Counted from the first letter of the stretch, positions 1 to 12,149 are shown. The stretch: 64,000 nt of DNA from Lycorma delicatula (GCF_047948215.1 NC_134462.1:120488937-120552936), one strand, 5' to 3'. Notes: generated by a model not told the origin, from the letters alone. Translations and numbers: made by a program.

Positions 1-1540
1 ATATAATTTAAAAATGTAAATGTAGTAAGCCGATTCTCTCATTAAAAGATCGCTTTTAATTCGTGAAAATCGATTATAAGATGATGAAAATATTCGAGGT
101 CGCGTGAAACATGTTTTCTGCTTCTGAATATATAGGTACATTGCTATCTGTATCTTTAATACAGATTCTTGAAATCGGTGTACTACAAAAAAGCGAATAT
201 CGGAGTATATTTATGCATAAGTTTTCTTTAATTCCGACCGTTTCGGTTAAATAAATCGAAACGCTTACAAATTTCGTAGATAAAAACACGATTCGATACC
301 ATATAAAAGGCAATTTTTTTTGTTCTCGTGGTTCATAAAATTTAGATTTTCAAATACCAGCTCTTTCTTCATAATCGCTACCGTACATCGATTAGTTATT
401 ACTTACTACAAATTTGTTTTTTGTTTAGTTTATATTTTTCTTGACGAACAATGTTATTAGTAAATTTTAACATCAGAATCTGTTAATAATAATTTAACTA
501 TAGTGTTTTTACGGTATAATTTTTTTAAATTTATTACAAAATTTTAAACCGTATTATTAACGATACGTTTATGTAAAATATATCGTTGGTTATTAATGAA
601 TTTTATATTATTAAATAATAAACTTTCGTACAGTGCATTATTACCCGATTTCCATTTTTTAATTAGGAAAATCTATTTATTAAATTAATTGCATGTTTAA
701 TAGATTAATAATCGATAATACAATTAATTAATTTCTGTCAATAAAATTAATTACCGGTTTAGAAAATAGCTTACCGGGATATTAATTTTAATGATAAATT
801 TAGCGTATGTAATTCATTATTGTTTTTATTATTTTATAATTCATCCTATAATATGTATTTTTAATATCGTTTTGTAATATCTTTTTTTTTCTTTAAACAA
901 ATTAAAAACATTAAAAAAAAAAAAATAGGATTTTGCAAAGATGTTGCCAGATACATTCAATAAGCGTATACAATAGGTATTATGTAACAATTTTATTCTT
1001 TCTTCGTCATAAAAACATGGAAGAATAGCGAGCAGAACTTAGTTTCTAAAGATCTCACTTTTTAGAAGGGTTAAATCGGTAGTCGGGAAGGTTAGTACAA
1101 TGTCTTTAGTTATACTCGATGGCAGTACTTCGGTAGGGTTGCACTAAACGCACACTTAGCTGTCTATATACGCTTTCCTTTCCCTTAAAATAGGGAGTAA
1201 ACCTTTTTTACCTCCTTTCGTTCCTTCTTTTACCGCTAGCATATTATAACAACAAGCAAGCCGAGCTGTATACATTCGGATGCTTAGACTATATACTCGA
1301 AGATAAAGTGTTAAAACTTTCGAGTATAAGAAAGGTTAAAATAACCCTTTACACATCGACTTGAATATAAAGTTAAAATAATAACGTATAGTAATCTCAT
1401 TTAACATCTTGTAACCGAGCTGCTATGTGTATTATAAGAAATTTGGTTTCCTTTTTTGTAAAGAAATAAGTTTCTCGTTTAAAGTTATTTATTATAATTT
1501 ATAAAAGCGTAAAATATCAAGACAATTTATTGAGTTTTTA
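1..1540. other. AT-rich DNA without a recognised gene
   Basis: Very AT-rich sequence with many homopolymer runs. The only open frame (74-313, minus) is short, has no recognisable motif and looks like chance. No repeat end, tRNA or promoter could be supported. A somewhat less AT-rich patch at about 1020-1300 was read in all frames without recognising a product. Confidence 0.6.
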
Positions 1541-1554
1541 TTTAATTATTTTAA

Positions 1555-2850
1555 CCGACTTCAAAAGTTGGAAGTTTTCCATCTTTTTTTCTATACTCAC
1601 AATTCGTACATTATTTAATCGGTTATTAAACATACATATTAGTGCCAAAATTTTTCTTATCTACATTTATTTTATTTAAAAAAAAGGTTTATTCGATACG
1701 GCCGACTCCTCTTCTCCATCGCGACATAAATGCAAATAAACATGACGCGTTTTATATATGGCTATAAAAATATTATTCGGTGCTCTTCGCAGCTTCGCCC
1801 GTGCTTATGGTTACTTGTGTTTCCCGTAGCGGTCAATCTTTTTAATTTATATTTTTTAGTCAAGATACCGGAGGCAGGTGCAGCCAGTCACACGTACAAT
1901 AACGGTGGCAATGGCTGTTTTGGTTGAGCCACAGCGCCGCATAACTTTGCACCTGTTAAAAAAAACCGGAATTAAAAAAATCCGAAAACGGTTTTTAAAT
2001 ATCGATCTGAAGAGTATTTACAAGCCCAAGTCTACTAAATACCTCATTTACTATAACCGGGATTGGTAAAATTTACAATCACTGTTCAATTTTTTTTTAC
2101 TTTTCTTCATCCCGTTTCAAGGTCGAATTAAAAAAATCTAGAAATCGGTTTATCGATATGATTATTACACGCACCAAAAGTCAGGTTTATTTTTTTCATT
2201 TGTTACTGAGAGATTAAAAAAATAACAGGATTTCAAAAAAAGATTCAAAAACTTATTTTAACCCTTGAAACTCGGAATTTCAAAAATTTAGAAATTGTTT
2301 TTTAGATATTCATAAGCATTCAGTTCAAACCCAGCTCACCCAGCGATAGACACTTACAGTTCATTAATTCAATTCATTAAAAGTTGCGCTTCAACCGGCC
2401 AATCTCCACTACTACATACATATATATTTATTTATTTTAGAGATGAAGTGTATCGAGAAACCTTCTCAGTTATGCCAAGAAACACGGGTAGAAATTTGGT
2501 TGCAACTGATCGAGTAGTTTTTTCTTTATCTTGAACAAACAAAAACCCTCTTCCACTTTAGTATCGATAGATTATTTTATTTAATGTAAATTTAATTCTA
2601 TTATTACGCAATATTTTTCATTCGATTGTTCGAATAAATAGGTTCAAACCCTGTTCGCAGTTCATTAATTTAATTCATTAAAGTTTGTGCTTTTTATATT
2701 TTTTCGAAATGTTTCGAGATGAAATATATGCAAGAACCTTCACAGTTACGCCACAAAACCTGGGTAAATATTTAGTTGCCGTTGATCGGTTAGTTTTTTG
2801 TTTATCCTGAACAAAGAAAAACCCTCTTCCTCTTTATATAATTATAAGTA
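1555..2850 (+). repeat. Composite unclassified interspersed repeat with internal duplication
   Basis: The segment starts near a ccgacttcaaaag motif, contains a less AT-rich block (about 1690-2070), and ends in two related units at about 2312-2640 and 2641-2850. Both units carry a ttcaaaccc motif, then cagttcattaat, then a conserved tail with 'aaccttc.cagtta.gcca', 'ttatc.tgaacaaa' and 'aaaaaccctcttcc'. Diverged duplication of the tail is seen directly. That the whole span is one transposable element is inferred from its resemblance to repeats common in insect genomes. The two short plus frames here (1730-1927, 1878-2069) have no recognised domain. Confidence 0.5.
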
Positions 2851-2859
2851 TAATTATTT

Positions 2860-4450
2860 TACTATTAACAAATAAATCAATTTTTTATTGTGATGGGTAC
2901 ATAATTATATATCATACAGATAATGTCATTATAAAATAAATTATAAAGATAAAAAATTTTAAGATTTGATTAACAAATTCCAATTAATTATTTAAATAAA
3001 AAGCATATGAAATAATGTTAAAATAATTGCGTTAAATATAAACGATTACTACATTTCACAATCAAATAGGCCCTTTTTGAAAATTAACTTTGAGCAGATA
3101 TTTACGTGAACGATTTTAATAAGAATTTTTAAAATTCTAGTCTTATTTAAAAATTCATTATGACCCCTTGGGGGAAGACACCCGCCTTGGGACAAACCCG
3201 GTCGCCACACCAACCCCTCCGTTCCAAGCCCTGATGGGCTTTACCGGGGGTCGTCTTTTACACTTTCTAAATTTGATAAAACAACACGGTCATCGGTTTG
3301 GCCTCTGTCAGAATGTACCGATGCAAATGCCTCGGCAGACATTTCCATCAGCGTATTTACTCCACTTACGATAGTAAGTAGGCCTTCTTATGGCCTCTTC
3401 TGAACGCGACCACCTACCGTAACTTACGACCCTCGACTATCAAAATATCCGATTTGCGGATGCTCGATCCCAGCGTCTTCCTCTATCAACGATGGTTTTA
3501 CAGAAAACCTTTTCGTATATCTAACTTCGATTAGACTATGCACTCAGATCAATACTGGAGTCTTTAAACATCAAAAACGCTATGCTCACACCAATAAAAC
3601 AAGTATTGATCGCTAACACGACAATTTTGAAAGTCAGTGACATAATAATACTTTTTATGTAAAAAGTAATCTTTTAATTATGTTTGAAATAAATCGGTGG
3701 GAAAATTTTTAAATAATCTGGAAATTTATTTAAAATAGCAAGAAAGCATAAGTTCTTTTCTTAACCCGGAAGTATTGTGCTGAGTTTTACGAAAACAGTT
3801 CCTTTGTCCGGTTTGATACGGGTGGATATTTTTATTTTGTAAAATTAGTGACCGTTCTTTTTAGAAAAGTTTGTACATACATAAATATAAATGCTAAAAA
3901 TGTAATATGAATATTAAATTACTTTAATTTTTCATTATTAAATTAATGAAACTTTATAAATCAGACCAACGAGAGTAGTGCTGACGAATACGCATACTTG
4001 ACAGGGAGAGGTAAAAGCATGCGTATATATACGGGCGTCTACGTCATTAGTAAAATATTATTACCTATAAAGGAAATTTGAAGAAGGGCACAAAAGTTCA
4101 GATCTGTATTCTTATTTTAAGTATTACTCGTCCAAATTTTGAAGCGTAAGGAGAAGATAGATTTCTGAACCGGCGTCTGGCTTCTTGCTACCGATGATGT
4201 TGTGGTATTACATCTCCTCTATTAGTGCTGGCAATGCCAATACAACTTCATACATCCCAGGTAGAATCATGTTAATCTGGGATGCGCAAAGTTCAAAATC
4301 GTCCACGATTTCTGAACATAGACGACTTATTGATGTAAGAGAATTTTCTAAATTTTTTGCTGTTTCACTGTTGAGCAGTTATTTAATATGTACGAAAATC
4401 AATCACTATTGCAACTTTGAAAAACATTAAATAACACCTGTTTGGTTTAG
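2860..4450. other. Non-coding DNA with a GC-richer island at 3155-3500
   Basis: The island at about 3160-3250, which carries a ccccttggggg motif on the plus strand, stands out from AT-rich flanks and resembles the 3' untranslated part of a LINE on the minus strand. I could not read a convincing protein in any frame, so the class stays open. The rest, 3500-4450, is AT-rich with no feature I can support; the small open frame at 4185-4430 is not recognised. Confidence 0.35.
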
Positions 4451-4457
4451 GGTTAAC

Positions 4458-6020
4458 GAAAAAATGTTTATTTCATCGGTTTTTAAAACCAGCCTCACAA
4501 TCATACCCTATTAGTTTATCATTTTTGAGTTTTCCCCTCGTGGTCACCCTGAGTGCTTAGGATTATATATACATCGTACGGTTTCAGAAGTACACGAAAA
4601 TATCCTCAATCAGATGGAAGTGTCCAAATTTGACAACCGTTCCAGAGCACTCGAAGTCATTTGATGTAGAGTCTCCAGATCACCGTCAAATCCTCAAAGT
4701 GCGCACTCCGTAACAATACATTCTATTGTCTGCTCCTCCGCTCCGCAGTTGCAGTCAGCAGATGGGCGGAAACTCCACCTCTTCAAGATATAATCATACC
4801 TCTCATGACCCGTCCTAATGCGGATCAGCCTTGACCAGGTTTGGCGCGGTAATTGGAATCCCTCAACCTTCTTTGTTGGATCGTGAACCAGGTGAGCATC
4901 GGTTGGGTGGACGTTGATTCCAGCGTTGCCTCCACTTAGAGGCCACGTCAACAGAATTGATACTTTCTAGATCAGTCCAGGGCGGTTCGCGTGACCTCAG
5001 CCGAGTTGCTGGCAGATCTTGTAGGGCATCGTTTAAAGGAGAGTTCTTATGAGAACTGATCCTCGTGAGCAAGTCTACCTTAGCCGCTTTCCTCCTCAGA
5101 TCTTGCGGAGCAATATTAACCGGGATAGGCAACCGGAATGGAATGGAATGCAAAGTTGGCAGGGGTTTATTACTCCCTACTCCATCGCAGAACCTGGACA
5201 GAGTCCCTTGCTGCTGGATCATTCTAATCGGGCTTGTTTTTTTAAAAGGGTTATTTTTAATCTCGGATCTAGTTTTTCAAGTTTTGTCTATTATTAATTT
5301 AGTGAATTTAAGACGGATTTAATTGCATTCCAATCCGTTGTTAAACCAGCGTTATCGAACCCATTTCATGGGCCGACCGCGGAAGGTTAGGCTTATAAAG
5401 CCTGTCCTCCCGACGTAATTCCCCTTCAGACCGTCCACTGAAGTCCTTTCGGTGCTAACTCTTAATAGGCTAGCAGGAATACGCCACAACGGGGCACTAC
5501 CTGTAAGGAGGGAGCAATGCGTCCCCATTTCCGGAGGAGTCGCAATTGCTGGGTTATTTTATCTTACTGTAAGTTTTGAAATAGGAGAGGTTGTGTAGAA
5601 GCTCTTCATCCGCTTCTGGTATGGCTGCCCTTCAGGACGCATCTCTGCTGGGCTCTGTTCCGGACTCCAGTCCGTGATGTTGAGGCGAGTGGTTGGTCTT
5701 CCTTCTTCTTCTCCCTCTTCTTCTTCCGAAGACCTCTTCGTTCTGATAGGCAACCTCTGAGTGGGAGAAGATCTAACAGTACTAGTGATAACCTTCATGC
5801 TTTCATTGAGCTGCACATCAGTCTTTGTTGTGCAGACACTGTTTTTCCACACAGAGGCACAATATTTACCAACCGAATACACAAGAGCGATAGCAGTAGA
5901 GACTAAAGTATTGGCGTCCGCACCCCAACTGCTTCCGGCATCTTGCAAAGTAGATTCACTTAGATAGTAGATTCTTAGATAGCCTGATGCATTGTTGTAC
6001 TTAGGATATGATAGTCTCAT
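4458..6020 (-). pseudogene. Jockey-like LINE, 3' part of the reverse transcriptase ORF, broken
   Basis: The minus strand reads the region after the reverse transcriptase palm of a Jockey-type non-LTR retrotransposon. In order I see ALVYSVGKYCASVW, DVQLNESMKVI, RLPIPVNIAPQDLRRKAA, LRSREPPW, then, after a frameshift near 4910, LVHDPTKKVEGFQLPRQTW, RIRTGHERYDYILKRW and the cysteine-containing CNCGAEEQTIECIV. The last part is the usual C-terminal cysteine/histidine region of this family. A TGA at about 4693-4695 sits where arginine (CGA) is expected, a typical CpG decay change, and similarity continues to about 4617. An AATAAA-type signal near 4463-4480 suggests the 3' end. The ORF is interrupted by a 610-bp insertion (5135-5744). 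The element cannot be active. Clade assignment (Jockey versus a near relative) is from motif memory. Confidence 0.75.
5124..5755 (-). mobile_element. 610-bp nested insertion flanked by an 11-bp target duplication
   Basis: The sequence gataggcaacc occurs at 5124-5134 and again at 5745-5755. Removing the stretch between them plus one copy joins the Jockey-like frame exactly (SSPTQRLPI to PVNIAPQ), so this is a clean insertion with target duplication. The insert ends, read on the minus strand, in three ATTCC units (5135-5150), like the simple-repeat tail of a non-LTR or SINE-type retroelement. Its other end encodes an acidic, arginine- and glutamate-rich run (RTKRSSEEEEGEEEGRP) continuing for about 60 codons to a stop near 5560. 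The middle is GC-rich and non-coding. I do not recognise the family; a short non-autonomous or 5'-truncated retroelement is the best reading. Confidence 0.8.
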
Positions 6021-6029
6021 TCCAAAAAT

Positions 6030-7225
6030 AGATGGCTTCGTGGTACAAACTTTTAATGAATTTCATATTTCTACGTTAATCAGTCAAACCCAATTTCCGG
6101 ACGAAAGAGATCGGACTTGGCCGAAGTGATCCTAGCTCTTTTTTAAATTCAGCCAAGTCGCTTTTAATTTGTCCTGACATCTTCGCATAGATTGAAGGAT
6201 AAACTAGTTTGACGCATAGCGATACATTTTATTCCAGGTTGTTGAAAATTCAACAGGCTGTTATCGATTTGGCCTAATCAGAAACTGATTTTTCAAATGT
6301 GATGGTTAGAATGAAAAAAAGAACACGTAAATTATCTCTCGACCGATATTATTTATTTCGAAAAATTGCTATTGTTGTTTATTATTACACGAAGAACTGT
6401 AACATTTGCGATTACTAAGAATGGATTTTTTTTATTTGCAGATATATTATTTTGTGATATACTTTGTCTTGCATCTGCAGCGAAACATCCACGTCATATC
6501 CCAAAAATTATAAAACCGCTGCCGCGGTTTCCAAAAATATTTCTGTCTTTATTTAAGGGACCTTTAGGTTTATTTTCCTTCTATAATCCTTTTGAATGGT
6601 TATTTCTATATATCTTTTGAAAAAAAATAATAATAAAATGTTTTAATCATCTGTACTGGGAAAAATAGTTTCTTTATTTTGGTAATGTGCGGTGAAATAA
6701 TTGAAAGGTAAAAAAACCACTCGACATAAAAAAATGCATCAACACGATTTTGGAAAGAAGTAATTTCTTCGTAACATGAAATAGTGCATTTTTTTATAAA
6801 GTTCGGCATAACTAAAAATACATTTTTTCACTCGTCTGTTTTTTCCTCATTAGCGACGATATACTGTACAGGAGGAAATTTGAAATAAAGTTAAAAATTG
6901 CGGTTGGTATTATTATAACCAAAAACGTTAGTAACGGTTAAAAAACCAGAAAATATACCTGCAATATAGTTTTTGTGAAACACCATGTTTAATTCCGATT
7001 TTGTACAACCCGTTTACATCTATTATGTGTAGAACAACTAATAATATTTCAAAGATATCCTTCTGCACTATTCTCATCGGCGATGGAAAAGTAACAGTAT
7101 TTAATTGCAGCCGTTGGATGTGGCTTAGACATCTTTTTCATCTCTTACCATGTATCTTAAGATTTTTCTTGAACCGCTTTCCTTTCCCTCTACTCCAATG
7201 TTTTTCCTACGCCGCGCCGTCCTGT
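6030..7225. other. AT-rich DNA, no supported gene
   Basis: The minus strand at about 6100-6200 has a short readable stretch (MSGQIKSDLAEFKKELGS) that might be a coiled segment of a retroelement ORF, but it is isolated. The plus frame at 6366-6620 and minus frame at 6606-6809 are hydrophobic AT-rich frames without a recognisable family and are treated as chance. Confidence 0.4.
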
Positions 7226-7226
7226 A

Positions 7227-7394
7227 TCGATAAGGGGACATGATCAACGATTAAAATATTTTCTGATTTTTCGTCCTCATTCTCATCGACATCCGGAACG
7301 ATTCTACGAAGGTACTTCGTCTCCGGATCTTCTACGTCTTGCAGTAGTTCTAAAGAACTCAGCAGTAATTCAGTAGGATTTCAACAGTAGGATT
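7227..7394 (-). pseudogene. Short acidic open frame without start codon, possible exon or coding relic
   Basis: Reading the minus strand from 7394 gives about 55 codons without a stop, ending in TAG. It contains ELLLSSLELLQDVEDPE, TKYLRRIVPDVDENEDE and ENILIVDHVPLSIQDG. Composition (balanced, acidic, codon-like) differs from the lysine/phenylalanine/isoleucine-rich chance frames around it. There is no ATG, the frame is closed by TGA just upstream, and no convincing splice sites bound it. I do not recognise the family. It may be a fragment of a transposon gene or of a host gene. Confidence 0.3.
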
Positions 7395-7640
7395 CAGTAG
7401 TTCTATGGATATTCAACGAGTCCCTGTTCGATACCAGACTCGCATTTTAAATAAATTGTTTACGTCCAAATGAAAAACTCTGTCTCTCAGAGACCGGATA
7501 CAGCGCAAACTTTCTGCGATTAACTAAAATTTATCGGCCAAAGTCATATTTATTACCTTTGATTCAGGAATTAAGCGTGTTTTCAAGATTTCAGTTACAC
7601 TGTGGATGTGTCTCATATTACGATGGACTGTTTCTATCTC

Positions 7641-7962
7641 AGGCCATTTAGTTGTAACCCACCGGGTTGGTCTAGTGGTGAACGTTTCTTCCCAAATCAG
7701 CTGATTTGGAAGTCGAGAGTTCCAGCGTTCAAGTCGTAGTAAAGTCACTTATTTTTACACGAATTTGAATACCAGATCGTGGATACCGGTGTTCTTTGGC
7801 GGTCGGGTTTTTAATTAACCACACATCTCAGGAACGGTCAAACTGAGACTGTACAAGACTACACTCATACATATCATCCTCATTCATCCTCTGAATTATT
7901 ATCTGAAAAGTAATTACCGGAGGCTAAACAGGAAAAAGAAAGAAGAAAGGCCATTTAGTTGT
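7641..7962 (+). mobile_element. tRNA-derived SINE (family A), complete copy with 15-bp target duplication
   Basis: The body (7656-7947) starts with a tRNA-like head. An A box (TGGTCTAGTGG, 7668-7678) and a B-box-like motif (CGTTCAAGTCG, 7726-7736) form an internal RNA polymerase III promoter. A tRNA-unrelated body and an A/G-rich tail follow. The 15-bp aggccatttagttgt lies at 7641-7655 and again, identical, at 7948-7962, a target-site duplication as made by LINE-driven retrotransposition. Two further copies of the same head are at 37875-38147 (plus) and 38285-38402 (minus). The identical duplication suggests a fairly recent insertion. Confidence 0.9.
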
Positions 7963-7969
7963 GAGTTCT

Positions 7970-8400
7970 GATTTACGTGATTCACTAACTCCCGCCTGTT
8001 ATCATATTGTAACAGTCAAGGGACTTTAATAGTTAAAAATAGATAGATGATAGACCGCTTCATTAGTTCTCTTTGATTTTAATGCGGCGGCAAAAATCAC
8101 ATTAAAAAACATCGCCGACAACTCGAAATAACACATTAAAATACACTAGGCTGAAGCGTCACGTTCCACGGCCAGTTAGTGCGGGATGTTAGCAGTATCT
8201 GGGAGCACAAACCGGTTACATCAATTTACATCAGGATATAACATTTATTCTATTAATTTAATCCTAGGTTGAATCTGATTATTCAAAAAGAATTACGATG
8301 TATTAGCATTGTTTAGTCTTATTTAGGACAAATTGGGATGGTATAGGTCGGGTTTGGCCGATTACACTTACGAACGCACGCGCATGTACGTATGTACATA
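7970..8400. other. Non-coding DNA
   Basis: No open frame, repeat end or RNA gene could be supported. Composition is closer to balanced than the surroundings around 8080-8250, but no motif was recognised there. Confidence 0.4.
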
Positions 8401-8405
8401 TTTTT

Positions 8406-8840
8406 TTTGTTGTAATCAATCATTTTACTGGTTTGATGAATTATATATAACTTTCTTTTATGTACTAATCTTTTAACCTTAATTTAATAATTGCTCGTAC
8501 TATATCGTAAATCCTTTATTGTCCCTTTCATATAATCTTTTCTTTATCTCCCTCTATAGTTTTTACTTTCTACATTCTCTCCATCTCCATTAAAAACAAC
8601 TTAAGTCCTAATATATGAACCGTCGACTAAATTCCTCAGTTTAAAAACTTTTGCCAAAATGTTTCTCCCCCTCATTACGACTTAAATCTTTATTTTATAT
8701 TTTATAAGTTTGCCTAATTTTCATCATTCTCCTGTCACACCGTATTCAAATGAATCTGTTATTTTCCTGTCTTTTTTTACGTTACCATTTGCAACAACAG
8801 AAAGTCCTGTAATCAACAAAAATATTTTCCAATATTTTTT
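8406..8840 (-). mobile_element. Probable diverged LINE 3' end (RTE-like)
   Basis: The left edge has a T-run followed by a close variant (tttactggtttgatgaa) of the terminal motif of the RTE-type LINE copies at 39018 and 57320 (ttgactggtttgatgca). The following pyrimidine-rich, cttt/tccc-laden stretch is typical of the antisense of such a LINE's C-terminal coding region. The minus strand can be read as HILGLKLFLMEMER. Strongly decayed. If the motif match is chance, this is only pyrimidine-rich DNA. Confidence 0.4.
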
Positions 8841-8849
8841 TCCAACTTT

Positions 8850-9013
8850 TAGCATTATATTAGACTTGCAAATTATTTTTTTAAAATAGGCTTTAGATAT
8901 TTTTTTATGTCGGTGTACTTTAAGACGATATAAAAATAAAGGATATTAGTTAAAATTAGTAATTGAGGCCTGATTTTGTGCTTCTACGAAAAATTCCTTC
9001 TTTTTTAGACAAA

Positions 9014-9044
<31 letters not shown>

Positions 9045-9485
9045 GTCATGCGCGTGTGTTAGATAAACAACTGATTTGAGAAGATGCCTGATGTTTTTGT
9101 TTCTTTTCTAACCCAACATTCTCCTTAAAAGTGATAGTCTCTAGACATAAATAACTCGGTATGCCTAACTTCACATGTAATTTTTTTTTCACGAATTTCC
9201 ATTTCTTCTTTTAAGATTATATCTATAATGCAGTCGTTCGCATCAATCTATAATATAATTTCAACGAAAGAAAATAAAAAAAATATATATATTTTATTAA
9301 AAGAAAAATTTATTCAATTAATTTAGAAAATAAAAAAATCAATTATTAACAAAAAAAATAACATTTTAATTTTTTTTATTTTTATTTAGTTGTTAAGTTT
9401 AAATTTGAATGTACTTAAAATAAGCATTAAGATGACGAGCTATATTATTTGGCAATACAGAACTGTAAGTAGATATTATAATTTC
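8850..9485. other. AT-rich DNA with a TA microsatellite
   Basis: Contains an (AT)n run at about 9021-9044 and poly-A/poly-T tracts. No gene or repeat boundary is supported. Confidence 0.5.
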
Positions 9486-9489
9486 AAAT

Positions 9490-10260
9490 AGTCACGCGGC
9501 TAAAGCCGCGTTCCTGGAGTTCTACAACTGTGGGTTGTTTCTGATGCACGGCGAACGCATACATATACGCACAACTTAATTAAAAATATTTATAGTTTTA
9601 TTAAAATATAATATTTTATCGTTTATTTAATTCATTGATTCTAACTAAACCCCGCGCGCAAACCGTTTTAATTCACTCGGCTGTGGCGGTAGTGGTGACG
9701 GTCGGTCGGCAGGCCGGTGTAACCGCGAGCCTTAAAGCACCAGGTACCGAGTCGACCAGGCGATTTACTTCGAGACCGAGTTACTTTTTTACTCTTTAAC
9801 AGTCCTACCATTAACTGAATTAAATAAAATAAATAATTCGTATTTAAAGTGTAAAAAATAATTTGGCCGGCAACTCTGCGGAATTTCAAATTTCCCGGTC
9901 CAAAATGACGAGGAAAAGGAAATTTCACACTGGGAAAAACGGAAATTCCAAGATGGCTGACTGTGACACGCGCTTCTTGTAGTGACAGGGGATACTTGTG
10001 TGGACGCATATGCCCACGTAACCACCGTAATATCTCGGCAACCGCTCGTCCCATTTTCACGATTCAAATAGCGTGTGTATCAGAAGGTCGGGCGCTAACC
10101 GTTTAACGCATTCGGTACACTCTTGATCGACGGATCTTGGTTATCCGGAAATTAAATCGTTTAGCTCTCTATTTTTGTTGCACTCACCCACCGTAAAACG
10201 TACCGATCCGATCTTTCACTAAATGCGCTCAAACCTCTGCGCTAGCGCAGCTGTAAAGTA
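9490..10260. repeat. Moderately GC-rich segment, probable unclassified repeat
   Basis: Begins with a small perfect hairpin (CGCGGCT/AGCCGCG, 9496-9511) and includes GC-rich blocks at about 9650-9780, 9890-10060 and 10190-10250. The minus frame 9668-10060 is long for this window, but its protein has no recognisable fold or motif and its composition is that of a chance frame over GC-rich DNA. The phrasing around 9950-10060 recalls repeats seen in other insects, but I cannot name the family. Confidence 0.3.
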
Positions 10261-10264
10261 TGAA

Positions 10265-12145
10265 CTTATGAAGACTAAAAAGTAGAAAATAAAAAATATG
10301 TAAAAGAAACTTTTTAAAAACCACTCGTTATAAACTCATTAAAAAGTAGAAAATAAAAAAATATGTAAAAAAAATGTTTATAACACCACTCTTAAATTAA
10401 ACGGGCTAAAAGGTAAAAAATAATTTTAGGACGGTATCTGAGAATGGATTTTACAGACAAGCTTTGACGGTGATATGTACGATTAAGTGGAAGTCATAGG
10501 TTCAAATTAAAAATTTGATATTTTTGCCGATTTTTTCATATGCGCGATGAATGGCCTAAAGTGCGTGGCATCCCACTCTTTAGGCCATTCATTTATTTAT
10601 TTATGCGATTGTTTTTCTTCATAAAATAATGAAGTATAAGCAAAAAGTAGGCGCCGGAATGTACCGATCGCTAGCGGAAATCCCTAGTCGTTAATATCAA
10701 TTTCTAGAGTTAAATTTCTAATTTAACTTTCCTTATATCGATTTTCATCGTTCAAAAAAAAAAAAATACTTTTACACAAGACGTAATCAAATTTAAACGC
10801 CTAATAATCCCATTCCGAAATGCCGCCCGCCAGGGCAACCCGCCTGGAGGGCCTAGCTGCGGAGGCGTGCCATAGGCATGCCTGCAGTTAGTATTTATAA
10901 ATCCATATTTTCCCCGTATTTTCAAAAATTTAATCGTATAATGAGCTGTAAGTGATCTAAAATATTTTTTTAAACAAAAGGACTTCTTGATTTTTGTGTT
11001 TTTCGGACAAAAGGGGATTTGAAATGTCGACTAGGAGGATATGAAAAATCTCATAATGGGGATAAAAATCTCGACTAAGGGGATATGAAAAAAACCTCGA
11101 TTCCAACAATTTTTTCCGATCGCTAAAACCAACTTTCCCTTTATAAATACCGTTAAAATTAAAAATTACGTTACATAACGATGAAATTACAGCGGTAAAT
11201 TCCCTGTCGTATATTTACGTCGGACTAAGGTTATAGGCGACCTAGCAAAAGATAAATTAGTCTTAAGAAAACGACACATTATTCCGGTAAAAGGGCAAAG
11301 GGACTACCAGGAAAAGGGAGGAATAAGCGATTTCCCGCTCTTATCTTCACTGATCCGAGAAAAATGCTGCAAATCAACATAGGAAGCGCACCAAAAATTT
11401 AGGTATATTCAGCCTTACATATGACACCTTCATTCGCTTAACCGTAGTGATCGGCTACAATATTACTATCATTACTTTCAGAGAAATCGAAACACATCGA
11501 TGTTCTTGTATTTCACCAGAAAGAATGGAGATAATAGATTATAACGATCGGATGAACTCCCTTCTCTTGGAAGAAACAGAACATTTATTTTAAAATTTTA
11601 CAGCATCGGGAATAAAGTAAACATTTTTCTATCGTTTTCCGAGTAGAAAAGCGACCGGTTTTACATAAAACGTAATAAAAGTAACAACAAAAAATTAGTC
11701 GCTTTCTTTTCATGTTTATTAATTTATTTCCTAGTATTTCATTTATGCCGTTTCTTTTCGAATTAATCAAATTCTGTGTATCGAAACAAAAGTATTTAGT
11801 TGAAAAAAACGTTATATTGACAAAAAGTCAATCGTATAACTACAATGAAAAGTATTAATAACGAGACTGCCAAATACTTCCTCGAGCAAAATTGAATTAC
11901 GTTTAATTGGTGTTGTTTACTTTTTTACAGGTTGGAATCTAACGTAATTATTATTACATTAAATTAAATTTAATAATAAATTATTTAAGAAAAAAACGTA
12001 AAACAAATAAGTGCACTACTGCTAATACACAAACCGCTTAATTCTTTCTACTGTTTTTATGTAACACAGCCGAAAGGGTAAATACATTTTTGTTATTCTA
12101 TTCCACTGCAAAAGAATATTTCCGATTATTACCGCAAGGAGCGCT
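10265..12145. other. Non-coding DNA with local short repeats
   Basis: Holds a duplicated phrase (about 10277-10300 and 10340-10365), a 15-bp stem hairpin (10547-10561/10578-10592), a GC-rich patch with gcatgcctgcag (about 10810-10890), and an imperfect short tandem repeat of gga(t/g)at(a/g)-type units at 11020-11100. The minus frame at 11585-11770 is a chance lysine-rich frame. Confidence 0.4.
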
Positions 12146-12149
12146 AGTA

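Noticed and set aside
5049..5322. Plus frames of 82-85 codons
   Set aside because: Antisense to the Jockey-like ORF and its nested insertion.
9668..10060. 130-codon minus frame
   Set aside because: No recognisable domain; an overlapping second frame is similarly open, and composition fits chance over a GC-richer repeat.
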